DNA of 64,000 bases from Proteles cristata cristata (GCA_017311185.1 JAESUZ010001513.1:42923-106922), one strand, 5' to 3'; shown: positions 11,141 to 21,116, counted from the stretch's first letter. Translations and numbers: made by a program. Notes: a model not told the origin generated them from the sequence alone.

Positions 11141-12154
11141 GTTTCCACACATCAAATAAAAGTTTTTAACCCCACAGAGGGAGCAAAGCTGGATGCCATA
11201 TGGTCATATCATTGGAAAACAGATCCTAGCCATCTTTGTCTTAGATTTAGAAGGTTAGCTGGGATGGTGATGGTTTTAATAATCCACCTGTGAATACAGA
11301 CAAATCCTAAAGTGCAATGACCTATTCATCCTAGAGAAACCCAGGGCCTTAGAGTAGCCCCACATATCCAGTAGGTTCCATTTGGAGTTAGCCATCTGAT
11401 TCCAGGACGCCTTATGCAATCAGTAGCAGTCTCAATCACTAGTACAACTGCAGAACAACTGCAACAAGTTTCTAGTGATAGCAACCTTAGATATCGTGTG
11501 TTATTTGCCCAGGTATCTTAGGTGTGATTTCTTTGTTCCCAGAAAAAAAAAAAAGGCCCTTTTTTATTAGGCTGTCCAATAGTGGGTGTGAGCCATAAAT
11601 ATGCATTCCAGTTTTGAAAAATGCCATCCTCAGTGTGCTGATAAGTAGGGTTTTATAACTTAAGCACTTGTTGGTGGGTATTAATTTGTGGGTTTGTAAA
11701 ATCAGTTAATATTTTAATATTATCTGCTGGAGGGTATGAAAAAATATGGTTATGTCCTGACAAGTTCCAAGTCTTACTGATCATGGGCCAGGAAAAAACA
11801 TTTTGATTAGTGATAGGCTGACCACAAAACATGGTATCTTTATAAATTATCTCTAAAATGTAGGCATAGAGGGAGTGTGTGCCTGTTAGGACCTTGTAAA
11901 GGGGAAACCCAACTGGACAACCCAATTGTACTCAACATGGGTGAAAACTCCACATCCAGGGCAGTGTCTTATTTTGTAGCTCGGCATAATGCTATGCCCA
12001 CTGTAGAAAGGAATTATTAGTAGAAATTGGGGAAAGGAAGATGAAAAAGAAAGGTACAAACGTCCTAAGAGAAGTCTGAGGACTTCTACAGGTTCACGGG
12101 AATGAGAAGACACATTAACTTGTTCACCGGTTTCTTGTGAAGGAGGTAAAGGTT
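11141..12154 (-). pseudogene. ERV env surface (SU) region remnant
   Basis: Between the TM remnant and the integrase C-terminus lies about 1 kb where env SU belongs. Two minus-strand open stretches (11653-11925 and 11886-12242) overlap and contain C/W/P-rich sequence compatible with SU (PCPGCGVF is not seen; HCPGCGVFTHVEYNWVVQLG is). I assign it mainly by position, since no cleavage site or SDc motif is clear. Confidence 0.5.
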
Positions 12155-12391
12155 TTATTTTGGATAAGTAGCCCTTGAAGACTGCTTCTCTAACTTTATT
12201 GCAGTGGCAGTACGTAATATGACCAAGGAAGAGCCCTTCCATTTTGGAATTAAATCCCCTGCTGTATTAGACTTACAAGTCTTTAAGAAAACCAGGTCCT
12301 TTTTGTGTGTTTGAGGTGGGTTACTAATAGCTGTTAGATCAGATTTAGGGAAGCTATGGTTTGCATATTCACTTAGAGATTTATGAATCAA
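12155..12391 (-). pseudogene. ERV pol integrase C-terminal domain remnant
   Basis: A minus-strand frame contains SDLTAISNPPQTHKKDLVFL and then LIPKWKGSSLVILRTATAIK. This is the pattern of the gammaretroviral integrase C-terminal SH3-like domain (PKWKGP..V.L.TPTAVKV). It ends just before the env-like region, as expected where pol and env overlap. No catalytic core is readable upstream. Confidence 0.72.
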
Positions 12392-13532
12392 CCCAACCTT
12401 AAGTGAATAATAAAGCAGTATAATCTAGGTCTACAGCGAGAAAAGGATTTTCATACACAATTATTGGAGGAGTCTATCTCACTTTCCCAGTTATTTACAT
12501 AATCATATGCCCATGGGCTTCTCTTATTATCACCACAGAATAATAAGCAAGATGATGGTCCATACCTTTGCTATTGTGACAGCATTTCTGAAGAGACCTA
12601 AAGTTACATAGTTTAGACAAACAACAAACATTAGAAGACAATCAGAACTAGAATTTAACATCCATAATGGTCTTATTGTAACATAGCTTTTTTTTCCCCA
12701 CTCTCAACACCCTCATTTCTAGACACAGCCAAATCAAGTTCGGTTTTAACAAACTTGGCCTATTTACATAGGCTCAGCAAGAGTAGTGATCGATCATATG
12801 GATCCTTTAAAATTTGCTTTGCTGGAAACTTTTATAAGAAATCTAGATTGAACTTTTAGTAGCCTCTCCAGGCCAGAAGCCAAGCCAAATACTTGCTGTC
12901 AGAATTGCCTGCAATACCTGTAGAATAGGGCAAATGCCTTTTCAGAAGGTCCCCAAATATCCTGACTTTTCTGCACCTGCCAGGAAGAGACACTCTTTAC
13001 TCACCGGGTAAGGCTACTGGGAACTCTGTAAGCAAGGTATCAGATTGACATTTCCAAAGGTGTTTATGGTTCCATGTTTCATAAAGTTCGTTTCTGTTCC
13101 TTTGAGCTATGCATATCACTCAAATATGACATTCTAGTCAAAGCCTTGATACAATAACCAATATTTTTGATGGTGTCCTGTTACAAGATGAACAGATTAT
13201 TATTGAACTTATGAATAAAACTGTAATTCCTATGAAAGAAAGAATGCTCACTGAGACTTTTTGAATTTCATTGGATTTAAATAGAACAGTTAAATGCTTC
13301 AGTTTGTTTGTTTACAAATGAATGTTTTATCACATTTTTATATATGATGGGTATCCTAAGTGGTGTTTCCTTACTCTGTGAGAGCAAATAATATAAGGCA
13401 ACTGACAATACTCTAAAATAAGAGTCGCAAAACTAAAACTGCCTTTTTTAGTTCATTTAGTCCCATGTTAACTAACTTATTCAGTTTGAATGCAGCTTCT
13501 TAATTCTGGAATACTGACCCATTTTAGTACTA
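12392..13532 (-). other. Old ERV interior, no readable domain
   Basis: The position is inside the minus-strand ERV, between the integrase end and the upstream LTR-like block. Translations give no catalytic motif. It is AT-rich with many stops. It may be a deleted pol/gag region or non-coding ERV leader. Confidence 0.35.
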
Positions 13533-13537
13533 ATCTT

Positions 13538-14160
13538 TGTTATGCCCAGATCTCGATCTCCCCAAAATCCAAAGACCACCAAGGAGTCCGAGTCATGTAT
13601 GCAAAGGCAAAGGGGTTTATTACGGGCTTAAGCTCGGGCTCCCAGACCTCACCAATGCAATGAATCCATGCTGAGAGCCCCGAACAAGGGCAGAGTAGGG
13701 TTTTTATGGGGTTTGAGACGGGGGAGTTACAGAAGTTGTGACATGGGAACAGTGATCCAGTCATAATTATTCAACATCATTGACAACGGGTTTGACCATA
13801 CACATTGTCTAGAGTATTCGTTACTTTTGGCAGGATCCAATTACAACATTTAGAGTACCTTTAAATTTAACCAATCACAGAGTGAGGGTCTTACTTGGCG
13901 ACTAACTGGTTAACTTTAACATTAGGTAACAGGGTCCTATCTATAGTTTCTATCTCCAGGCCTCTCCCTTAACAATGTGGAGGGTGGTTGCTGGCCTTTC
14001 CTGGTTGGGTGTTGCAAGGGTGGTTTCTCCTGCCTTGGGCAATGTGTAACTACCTGATAGTTTCAGGAATGCTGAAACTCAGGCTGTCTAGTTTAGAGGG
14101 GAAACTTAAAGCCTGCCATGGAGTCAGTTTGGTTAAGACGTTTAGACTTGTGGCCTTACA
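13538..14160 (-). mobile_element. Solo LTR, class I ERV
   Basis: It runs TGTTATGCCC...GGCCTTACA with a perfect 5-bp TSD, ATCTT, at 13533-13537 and 14161-14165. Reverse complement carries AATAAA (TTTATT at about 13617), and ACCAATCA boxes occur near 13880. The central segment (GGATCCAATTACAACATTT, GGCGACTAACTGGTTAAC) is related to the LTRs at 1566 and 17717, so these are diverged relatives. It is inserted in the old ERV interior. Confidence 0.9.
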
Positions 14161-14475
14161 ATCTTAAACATGTCAAATACCTTTATTTATCATAAAAGCC
14201 CTTCTTATAAGTTTCCTTGAAAATGAAACACATTTTGTAAGACAGTAAGTATAATAACTTAAATGACAAAAGATTCAAAAATGGACATGGTTAAACACGT
14301 GATAAGAGAGCTCATTACAATGAAGTTGACAAGGAAATGTGGTTATTTCCATGACACATAACATTTTTGCTAATCAGAATATCAAGTGATGACCTTATTA
14401 CCAAAACATATTAAAACTCCAGAAATTGGATTTATATTTCAGTAGTTAAACCATTTACCCAAGCAATGCAACCTA
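14161..14475. other. Old ERV interior, unassigned
   Basis: This is AT-rich DNA between a solo LTR and a plus-strand LTR, with no motif recognised. Confidence 0.35.
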
Positions 14476-14907
14476 TGGTTAACTGACAGGTCTGGCGGGT
14501 TTGGGAAAAGACACCAACATGGAAGACCCGACTCCATCTTATGACCGCCTCAGGACTTTACTGTCACCAGCTTCTGGCTCCCAGTTTCTGGCCACTGGTT
14601 TCTCAGAAGACACATCACCTCAGCAGAAATGAAACTCAACCCAGGAAAAGCGAGACCAAATAAGGAAACCTGCCCTCGCAGGGAACCACAGTCCTATATA
14701 CACCCGCCTCCTCCGCGGCAACTTCCCTGGTTTGGTTTTACCCCTAGCAGAGGAACCTCGCCCAAGAGCCTTTTACAATAAAGGTGTACTCAGTCTATTC
14801 CCTTGACTCCTCTGTCTCGTTTTCGAGCCTCTTTGGTTCACCACCCTCTGTAATCTTTACCTTACTTTAACCGTTTTTTGTTTGATAGTGTTCCAGGGTC
14901 ACAACAT
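14476..14907 (+). mobile_element. Solo LTR (plus strand), separate family
   Basis: LTR architecture on the plus strand: a U3 with purine-rich and CCTC elements, a TATATA box near 14695, AATAAA at about 14777, then a U5-like stretch (TTGACTCCTCTGTCTCGTTT) ending near CACAACA. A possible 4-bp TSD, CCTA, is at 14472-14475 and 14908-14911. The alternative start is TGACAGG at 14484 without a TSD, so the ends are uncertain by about 10 bp. Confidence 0.7.
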
Positions 14908-15354
14908 CCTAAATAAATCTAATTTATCAAAAGAATTTCATTTATAATTTAAATCCTGGGAGGTCTGTTAAAAGCTTAGAAAGTAATAAAACACATCCTA
15001 AATAGGATCTTAATTATTTATTTTACCAAAGTGGTAAAAAAAGATTTCAAAAGCAAATATATAGCGTTATATAGTTGTTAACAAAACTTAGCTCCTTTAA
15101 CATTAAGAATTTTACCTAAGTAATCAAAGATCTGAAAAACACAAAACAAAACCTTTGGTTTTTCGGGCAGATAAGAGAAAAAAAAACTTTGGTTACATTT
15201 TCCTATCAAGAGCAGCAGATCAATAGTCCTTAAAAAAAATTTTTTGGACATCACAGAAAAGCAGAATTTTAATCTTATAGTAGTGTACTTTAAAAATACA
15301 TGCATTGCAACCTTATTTCATCCAGACCACACATAGAATTCCTTTCCGAAGATT
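14908..15354. other. Old ERV interior, AT-rich
   Basis: No domain or repeat head is recognised. Confidence 0.3.
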
Positions 15355-15371
15355 TCCCTTCACAAACTTTC

Positions 15372-15596
15372 TTTTTTTTTTTTTTTTTAATGTTTTATTT
15401 ATTTCTAGGTGAGAGAGAGAGAGACAGCGTGAGCAGGGGAGGGTCAGAGAGAGAGGGAGTGACAGACTGAAACAGGCTCCAGGCTCTGAGCTGGCAGTCA
15501 GCACAGAGCCCGACGCGGGGCTCGAACCCACGAACCGCGAGATCATGACCCAAGCAAAAGTCGGACGCCTAACCGACTAAGCCACCCAGGCGCCCC
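15372..15596 (-). mobile_element. CAN SINE, young feliform subtype
   Basis: It has a perfect 17-bp TSD, TCCCTTCACAAACTTTC, at 15355-15371 and 15597-15613. The tRNA-like head is complete at the right end (CCACCCAGGCGCCCC) and the poly-T tail at the left is long, so it is a recent copy. Confidence 0.97.
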
Positions 15597-15613
15597 TCCC
15601 TTCACAAACTTTC

Positions 15614-16079
15614 TACAACTCTTCTTTGCCTTCAAATTTTGTCTCAAGCCATTTCTTCCCAAACAGGCAATCTCATTTAGGACAAAATTACTTTCTTTTC
15701 CTGTCAACAAAAATGCATTTCCGTTTCTTTTCTCTTTCTTACACATTGCATAATTTTTACATACAGGATTGTTTCCCTGATTTCCTGTCTTAGTTACGTT
15801 TAGCAGAATCTTAACTCTTAAGACACCGTAGTCTCCAAGGAAAAGTACTAACCAATTATAAATGGCACACCAAAATTCTTTAGATGGCAAACTTATGAAT
15901 CAATTCAGCACACAGCATGTTTCTCACTAGACCCAAATAGCCAGTTTCCCTGCAATGAGTCAAAAGTACAAACCTATGTTCAGTAACCAATGCTTTAGTA
16001 TTCCATTCTATTTGGAAAAGACCTAGATGTCTAATAAAACTTAATCCAATTTATTGTGCAAGCCAAACTTAAAAGAATT
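15614..16079. other. Old ERV interior, AT-rich
   Basis: Nothing readable. It runs into the second LTR-like block. Confidence 0.3.
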
Positions 16080-16530
16080 CTTGAAGACATCTTTAGTGCC
16101 AAAAGGTGATTTTATTAAATCACAGGACAGGACCTGAGGGCAGAAAGAGCTCCACTTGAAGTATGGAGGGTGACTAGTTTATGGAGCCATGGGAGATAAA
16201 GTCAAGAGGGAGTTACTAGAGAGATTTTCACATGCTAAAGATTTACAGGAGGCCTAGCTATTGTTAAGTTATAGTTGTTTTTCCCCTCTAGCAAAATATT
16301 AAACATTAAGATAATAGGAAGTTCCTGGTCTTTGGCCTATTGATGGGATTGCTTTTTGTTTGTTTGTTTGTTTTGTAAACGGGTGGACTCTTATCAGTTT
16401 GGCAATTTGGCAACTTGTTTTTTGTCTTTTCTCATTTGAGGGAGTGTTCACAGAATATCATATATGTCTTGCCTAGGTTAGGGATATGTTTGCTTGTTCT
16501 TTGTTCATCAACCTGTCTGTTATCACATGT
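16080..16530 (-). mobile_element. LTR-like repeat, probable 5' LTR of the old minus-strand ERV
   Basis: This block is paralogous to 9548-9990. The reverse complement has a TTTAATAAAATC polyadenylation-like site (about 16110). A (GTTT)n stretch at about 16347-16375 is unique to this copy. The ends are not sharply defined. Confidence 0.6.
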
Positions 16531-17712
16531 ACCTTGAAGTGGTTTTCAATCCTGAAAAATAGCTATAAACATTCTAGAATTTTCTTTTAATTGGTGTCTT
16601 GATAAGGAGTAATAAAGGCCACTGTGTACAGTATTTCCTTCCATTTAGTCTCTTGTCTACAATAGATGGCTGTAATATGGTGCTATAATAATGACAAATT
16701 CTTAGGATAGATTTCTTAATCTATGGGTTGACACTGAATCCAAGTTTCATTGCTTTAAGGCATTAATTTTTTCTCTAAATTGCACCATTTAAATTGTGCC
16801 CACTTCTCTAGGAAACACCCTATTTGGGCCATTCTTCAGGATGCTGGCTACTTCCCCCATTTAGGACCACACTGCATATGGGTGTTCTTAGAGAATATAC
16901 ATTTTAGACAACAGAGAACCCAGGGGAAATGTCTGAGATCATTCCATGAGATGTCCAGCAGTCTACTACCTCAGTCACAAAGACCCATATTTTTGCACCC
17001 TTTCCTTTTTCTACTCTCCTGTTTCTTTGAAGTACAGAATGAGAGCAACAACAGTTTGTTCTGCTAAGGTCTCAGTCTGGGTCTTCTGGATAATTTTATG
17101 AAATTAGTTACATAATATAAATGGGTAGAGGAAGTTAGACTTCTTAGCTATTATTAGGGAATCCAGCAAAACCTACATTTTAGATAGCACTTAACCCAGG
17201 AATAGAATAAAGAGATTAGTCTAGAGTTTGTCCTTCCAAACAAAAACAAGAGCAAAAACAAACAAACAAAAAGATTTAAATGCACAGTGGAAGCTTTGCA
17301 TTTATCAAAAATTTGGGTTAGTGGTAAAGGAAGAAGAAGATTCCAGGAAAATATTGTTTAGAATATCAGAGATCTAAGCAAAGTAAAGAATTATTGGCTG
17401 TGGCAATACCAGCCAAGTGAGTTGGATGAAAGTCACAGAGTTCCCTAGAAACAAGAGTCAAGAATTATACCATTTATCAATATAATGATAGTAATACAAA
17501 CCAAAGTCTGTAAATGAGATAGATTCCAACATGCTTGTAAATAGTGGTGAAGGAAACAGTTAAAAGAATGAAAGTAAGAAGAAGCAGTGGGAAAGAGGTG
17601 TAGAATAGAGAAAAAGATTTCAGATGTAAATAACACCTGATACAATTCTAGCCTGCTTCATGTCTACTCAACCACACGTGGAAAACCCCAGTGCAACTTG
17701 TGGATGATAGTG
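16531..17712. other. Intergenic DNA, unassigned
   Basis: Several short open frames occur by chance. I see no repeat head, LTR end or coding signature before the provirus TSD. Confidence 0.4.
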
Positions 17713-18111
17713 GGGATGTGAGGCCTAAATAAACTTAACCAGCTTTTCCGCTTCTGAGCAAATGCCTGCGCTGCAGGAAGCTAACACCTAACCAGCTCTC
17801 TCTGCTTCTGTAACAAAGCTTAAGGCTTGCTTCCCCGCCGCCCCACTCCCAAAAGGCCAGCAGCCACCCCCCACCTTGCTGAGAGAAGGGCCTAGAGAGA
17901 GAGATGTTAACCTGTTAGTCACCAAACAAGACTTTAAACTCGCTCTATGATAGACTGAATTCAAAGGTATCCCAAATGTTGTAATTAGATCCAGCCAAAC
18001 CTGATGGCGGGAACCAATCAGATACGGTATATGTTCACATTTGAATGTTAACCAATGGCAAACTTGTAACCATGGAAATCTGTCCCTCCCCATGACTTGT
18101 TTACTTCTGTC

Positions 18112-18118
18112 TATAAAA
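18112..18118 (+). promoter_or_regulatory. TATA box of the 5' LTR
   Basis: TATAAAA lies about 95 bp downstream of an ACCAATCA box, with a GC-rich start region about 25 bp beyond. The identical motif is at 23416-23422 in the 3' LTR. The promoter looks intact. Confidence 0.85.
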
Positions 18119-18198
18119 AGGCTGCAGAGGCTTTGTTCAGGGCCTCTCAGCGTCACCGGCAACGAGTGACTGCGCGGAGGACCGGGTTCGAACCTGCA

Positions 18199-18204
18199 AA
18201 TAAA
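18199..18204 (+). terminator. Polyadenylation signal of the 5' LTR
   Basis: AATAAA lies 87 bp downstream of the TATA box, so it falls in R, as in other gammaretroviral LTRs. The matching copy, which would end viral transcripts, is at 23503-23508. Confidence 0.8.
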
Positions 18205-18282
18205 CAACCCTTGCCGCTTGGCTTTGACTCTGGTCTCTGGTGGTCTGTTTTTGGGGTTCTCTCGAATTCTGGGCATTTCATA

Positions 18283-18300
18283 TGGGGGCTCGTTCGGGAT
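18283..18300 (+). other. Primer binding site, tRNA-Pro type
   Basis: It starts 2 bp after the LTR end and matches the proline-tRNA primer site used by many gammaretroviruses at 17 of 18 positions (one C to T change). Confidence 0.9.
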
Positions 18301-18357
18301 ATTTCCCCTCCAGACCCACCAGACCCCAAGTCAACGGGTTGTTCCTAAGACCGATCG

Positions 18358-18359
18358 GT
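18358..18359 (+). promoter_or_regulatory. Probable major splice donor in the leader
   Basis: ATCG|GTAAGTGAG is a near-consensus donor 58 bp past the primer site, the usual place for the donor of spliced env RNA. Confidence 0.7.
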
Positions 18360-18530
18360 AAGTGAGCCGGCTCTGTCTGTCTGTTTGTCTCAGCGTCAGT
18401 TTCTGTCTTATCTGTTTGTTTCGGTTTCTGCCGCGTGGAATCTGCATCGGGGACTGTACTGGCTCTGGCGGACGCGCTATAGAGCAGTCGGTAGGGACCG
18501 AGGAGACGTCCTACGGTGCCCATCTGGTGA

Positions 18531-18740
18531 GCCGGTTCGAGGCCGGCGGGCGAGCTGGTTCGAGACCGGCGAGGCCGGCGGGTGAGCCGGTTCGAGGCCG
18601 GCGGGCGCACCGGTTCGAGGCCGGCGCCTTCTTCTGGGGGCGCACCGGTTCGAGGCCGGCGCCTTCTTCTGGGGGGCGAACCGGTTCGAGGCCGGCGCCT
18701 TCTTCTGGGGGGCGCACCGGTTCGAGGCCGGCGCCTTCTT
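18531..18740 (+). repeat. Leader tandem repeat 1, seven GGTTCGAG units
   Basis: GGTTCGAG recurs at about 18534, 18557, 18589, 18612, 18647, 18683 and 18719. The last four copies sit in a regular 35-36-bp unit that also holds CGCC TTCTTCTGGGG. Each core GCCGG-TTCGAGG-CCGGC is a small inverted repeat able to form a GC-rich hairpin. Open frames across it are by-products. In gammaretroviruses this part of the leader contains the packaging signal. Confidence 0.92.
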
Positions 18741-18756
18741 CTGTTGGCTAGCCTTC

Positions 18757-18935
18757 TGTGTTTGTGCGCAGCGAACTCTGTTATCGGTCTCTGTGTCTCT
18801 ATGTTTGTGCGCAGCGAACTCTACTATCGGTCTCTCTGTGTCTGTATCTGTGCGCAGCGAACTCTGTTATCGGTCTCTCTGTGTCTGTGTCTGTGCACAG
18901 CGGACTCTGTTATCAGTCTCTGTGTATGTCTATGT
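18757..18935 (+). repeat. Leader tandem repeat 2, four 43-bp units
   Basis: GTGCGCAGCGAACTCT (last copy GTGCACAGCGGACTCT) starts at about 18764, 18807, 18850 and 18893, a strict 43-bp period. The unit length is not a multiple of three, so coding is unlikely. Confidence 0.92.
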
Positions 18936-18990
18936 CGAATTGTCAATTTTCTCTGTTGGTGTTTATTACCTTATGACTGAGACTGACGTT

Positions 18991-19456
18991 ATGAGACAGA
19001 CTTCATCCAAACCCCTAGACTTAATGTTAGCCCATAACCTCTCAGTGACTGTTAGGAAGGGTCCATTTTAAACTTACTGCTGCACAGAATGGCCCACTTT
19101 CAATGTGAAATGGCCACCGGACATCATGGTTTGGGCTGATGTGGTTGATAACCCACCCCCTTGGATTAAAAGTTTCTTGCCTCCACAGAAACCTGACACC
19201 CTGGCGGTGACTAAAAAGCACCCGCCCTCCCGGGCTTTAGAGCTGCCGAAAAGGAAAACTAAACCCTCTGCGCCGCTCTACCCTTTCTTACAGGGCGAAA
19301 CGGAGGAAAAATTAACTTCTCCCCCTCCTTAGGCAACCTCCTCCACAGGACCCAGCAGGAGGAACAAAGGCGCCACCCGAACCACAGGGGCCCCCTGCCT
19401 CACCGGACCCAGCGGCCCTGGGGAAATGGGCCCCGCCCAAGGGACCCAAAGCCGCC
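18991..19456 (+). pseudogene. gag: Provirus gag: matrix and p12-like region
   Basis: ATG at 18991 opens a matrix-like frame (MRQTSSKPLD...LSVTVRKGP). Residue 2 is Arg rather than the Gly normally myristoylated. A stop near 19070 ends it. The matrix continues in another frame at about 19088-19330 (EWPTFNVKWPPD, then a proline-rich tail). A P/G-rich p12-like part runs on to about 19456. It then ends abruptly at an unrelated block instead of reaching capsid. Confidence 0.82.
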
Positions 19457-20314
19457 ATGGAATGACACCTGAGGGACGTGGAATGACACCTGAGGGACGG
19501 GACTCAACTGTCTTGCCCCTGAGATTCTTTCTGATCACCAGGCAGGCATCTCTGTCCTGTTGGTTTTGGTGTCTTTATTTTAAGGTTAAATGATAATATA
19601 ACATCAGAAGACAGAATTTTTACAAGGGCTAATTATTTGTAAAATATATATTAGGCTTATTCCTAAATTGCTTGAATGAGCCTTTTCCTTGATGCTAAAT
19701 ATGCAAGCACCGTGGGGGCCATAAATATGTCAGTCTTTGCGCCTGGGTTATGTTTTAGTTACTCTTATCTATCCTCATCCCAGCTGCCAATATAAGGGAA
19801 AATGTTTGTGGAATATGGGCCTTGAGGAAGGGGCTGCTATGCTTCAGCAATTAGCAAAGATAAATGTAGTAACTTATGTTCTGCCCTTATCTGTACCTTA
19901 ACTTTAGATTAGGCTCTTTGTCTCGGGGCCAGGCTCAATTGTAACTCTTGTGTTCTTAACCCCCTTATTGTCTGAGTCTTGGGTCTGCAAGGCCCATAGG
20001 AAGGGCCTTTTGACAATTGCCCACGGAGCTTTCGTCTAAAGTCTCTTTTGTAAAGGCAGGAATATACTTTTCCTTATGAGATATCTATGTTCTGTCTATG
20101 TTCAGAATATGGGTCTAATGTGGAATGTTATGGGGCCTGGTCAATACCAGTAGGCTTGTTTCCAGCACGAGCCAGTAGTACAATAGTAGCAGAAGGAGAT
20201 ACCAGTTTTCATTTCTCATGGCTGAAGCTATGCAAACACTGACATTTCCTTGCTATGACTGCCATCCAGAGAGGCCGGTGCGGCTCCCGGCATGTTCAGT
20301 GCTGAGAAATGGAA
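19457..20314. other. Non-gag block of about 850 bp inside the provirus
   Basis: This block replaces the N-terminal capsid region. It begins with a 21-bp tandem repeat (GGAATGACACCTGAGGGACG twice, 19459-19499) and has no gag-like frame on the plus strand. ATGGAA occurs at both edges (19457-19462 and 20309-20314). The reverse complement contains AAAATAAAGACACC near 19575 and GCCGGGAGCCGC near 20290, reminiscent of a class II LTR, but proper TG...CA ends are missing. Identity unresolved. Confidence 0.5.
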
Positions 20315-20339
20315 AATAATCCAGTCTGAACCCAGAAAA

Positions 20340-21024
20340 TTGGTTCCTGGGCCCACTAGAGTTCCCACTCCTGACCAGGCTCAAAATGACGCTAGGTTTC
20401 CCCTGGCATGGCCAGATTGAAACTACAACTTGGCTAAAGGTAAGGAGAGTCTCTTAGTCTACCGCCAGACTCTGTTGGCAGGTCTCAAGGCTGCGGCTCG
20501 CAAGCCTACATTGTCAGTCAGGGACCAGAGGAAAGCCCCGCAGCGTTCCTTAAGAGAGTAATAAAGACATTCCGCCAGTGCACTCCTATAGATCCAGAGG
20601 CCCCAGCAAAACTTAGCTGCGGTGGCCATGGCTTTTGTCAGTCTGCTCCCAACAATTGGAGAAAACTTCAGAAACTAGAACGTCTAGGAAAAAGAGCCTC
20701 CAAGGTCTAGTGGTCGTGGCAGAGAGGGTACACAGCAGCAGGGACAGTGCAGAGGACAAGCAGGTAAGGGCTAAAAAGAGACAAAACCAGGGTCTAGCCG
20801 AGATGCTACTCGCGGGAACTGCAGAACTGGAGGACCGAAAAAGACGCCTCAGACAGTTGGCTCCAGAAAAAGAAGGTAAGGAGAACTCCCAGCGGCTCGA
20901 GGGGCGCCCCCAATTAAGCAAAAATCAATGCGCCTACGGCAAAGAGAAAGAACATTGGGCCAAAGAATGCCCCAAGAATAAATCTGAAACTCTCATTCTA
21001 ATAATGGGAAATGACAGTGACTAG
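20340..21024 (+). pseudogene. gag: Provirus gag: capsid C-terminus and nucleocapsid, ending at an amber codon
   Basis: The capsid C-terminal part is recognisable near 20395-20640 (LAAVAMAFVSLLP) in shifting frames. From 20635 a 129-residue frame holds a charged K/R/E-rich linker and a zinc knuckle at about 20928-20970, CAYGKEKEHWAKEC. The second CCHC cysteine is Gly, and the Gly before His is Glu. The TAG at 21022-21024 followed by a C-rich stretch resembles the gammaretroviral read-through site between gag and pol. Confidence 0.85.
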
Positions 21025-21116
21025 GGGAAACGGGGTTCGGCACCCCTCCCCTAACCCAGGGTAACCCTAAAAGTAAAAGGGCGATCCACTGAGTTCCTAA
21101 TGGACACTAGGCTCAA
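21025..21116 (+). pseudogene. pro: Provirus protease start, cut short
   Basis: After the amber codon a short protease-like frame reaches the Asp-Thr of the active-site motif at about 21100-21108. The frame is then shifted and the next sequence is non-viral. No complete protease is present. Confidence 0.7.

Larger units (their letters stand above)
17717..18280 (+). repeat. 5' LTR of the provirus
   Basis: The LTR is 564 bp, TGTGAGGCC...GCATTTCA. The U3 has ACCAATCA at 18012-18019 and a TATA box at 18112-18118, and AATAAA lies at 18199-18204. It keeps GAGAGATGTT near 17896-17910, which the 3' LTR lacks, and has A where the 3' LTR has G in CTGC(A/G)GGAAG. The 162-residue antisense frame across it is incidental. 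Confidence 0.97.

Noticed and set aside
14484..14906. Alternative ends for the plus-strand LTR (TGACAGG...CACAACA)
   Set aside because: These give textbook TG...CA ends but no TSD. I kept the CCTA-flanked ends with reduced confidence.
17788..18276. A 162-residue antisense open frame in the LTR, repeated at 23206-23580
   Set aside because: It lies wholly in LTR regulatory DNA and is duplicated because the LTRs are. No protein family resemblance.
18531..18935. Regular direct repeats, considered as a CRISPR-like array
   Set aside because: The units are tandem with no unique spacers, within a retroviral leader of a mammalian genome.
18362..18980. Overlapping open frames of up to 132 residues in the leader
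   Set aside because: They are produced by tandem repeats with few stops, and different frames give different repetitive peptides. No codon constraint visible.
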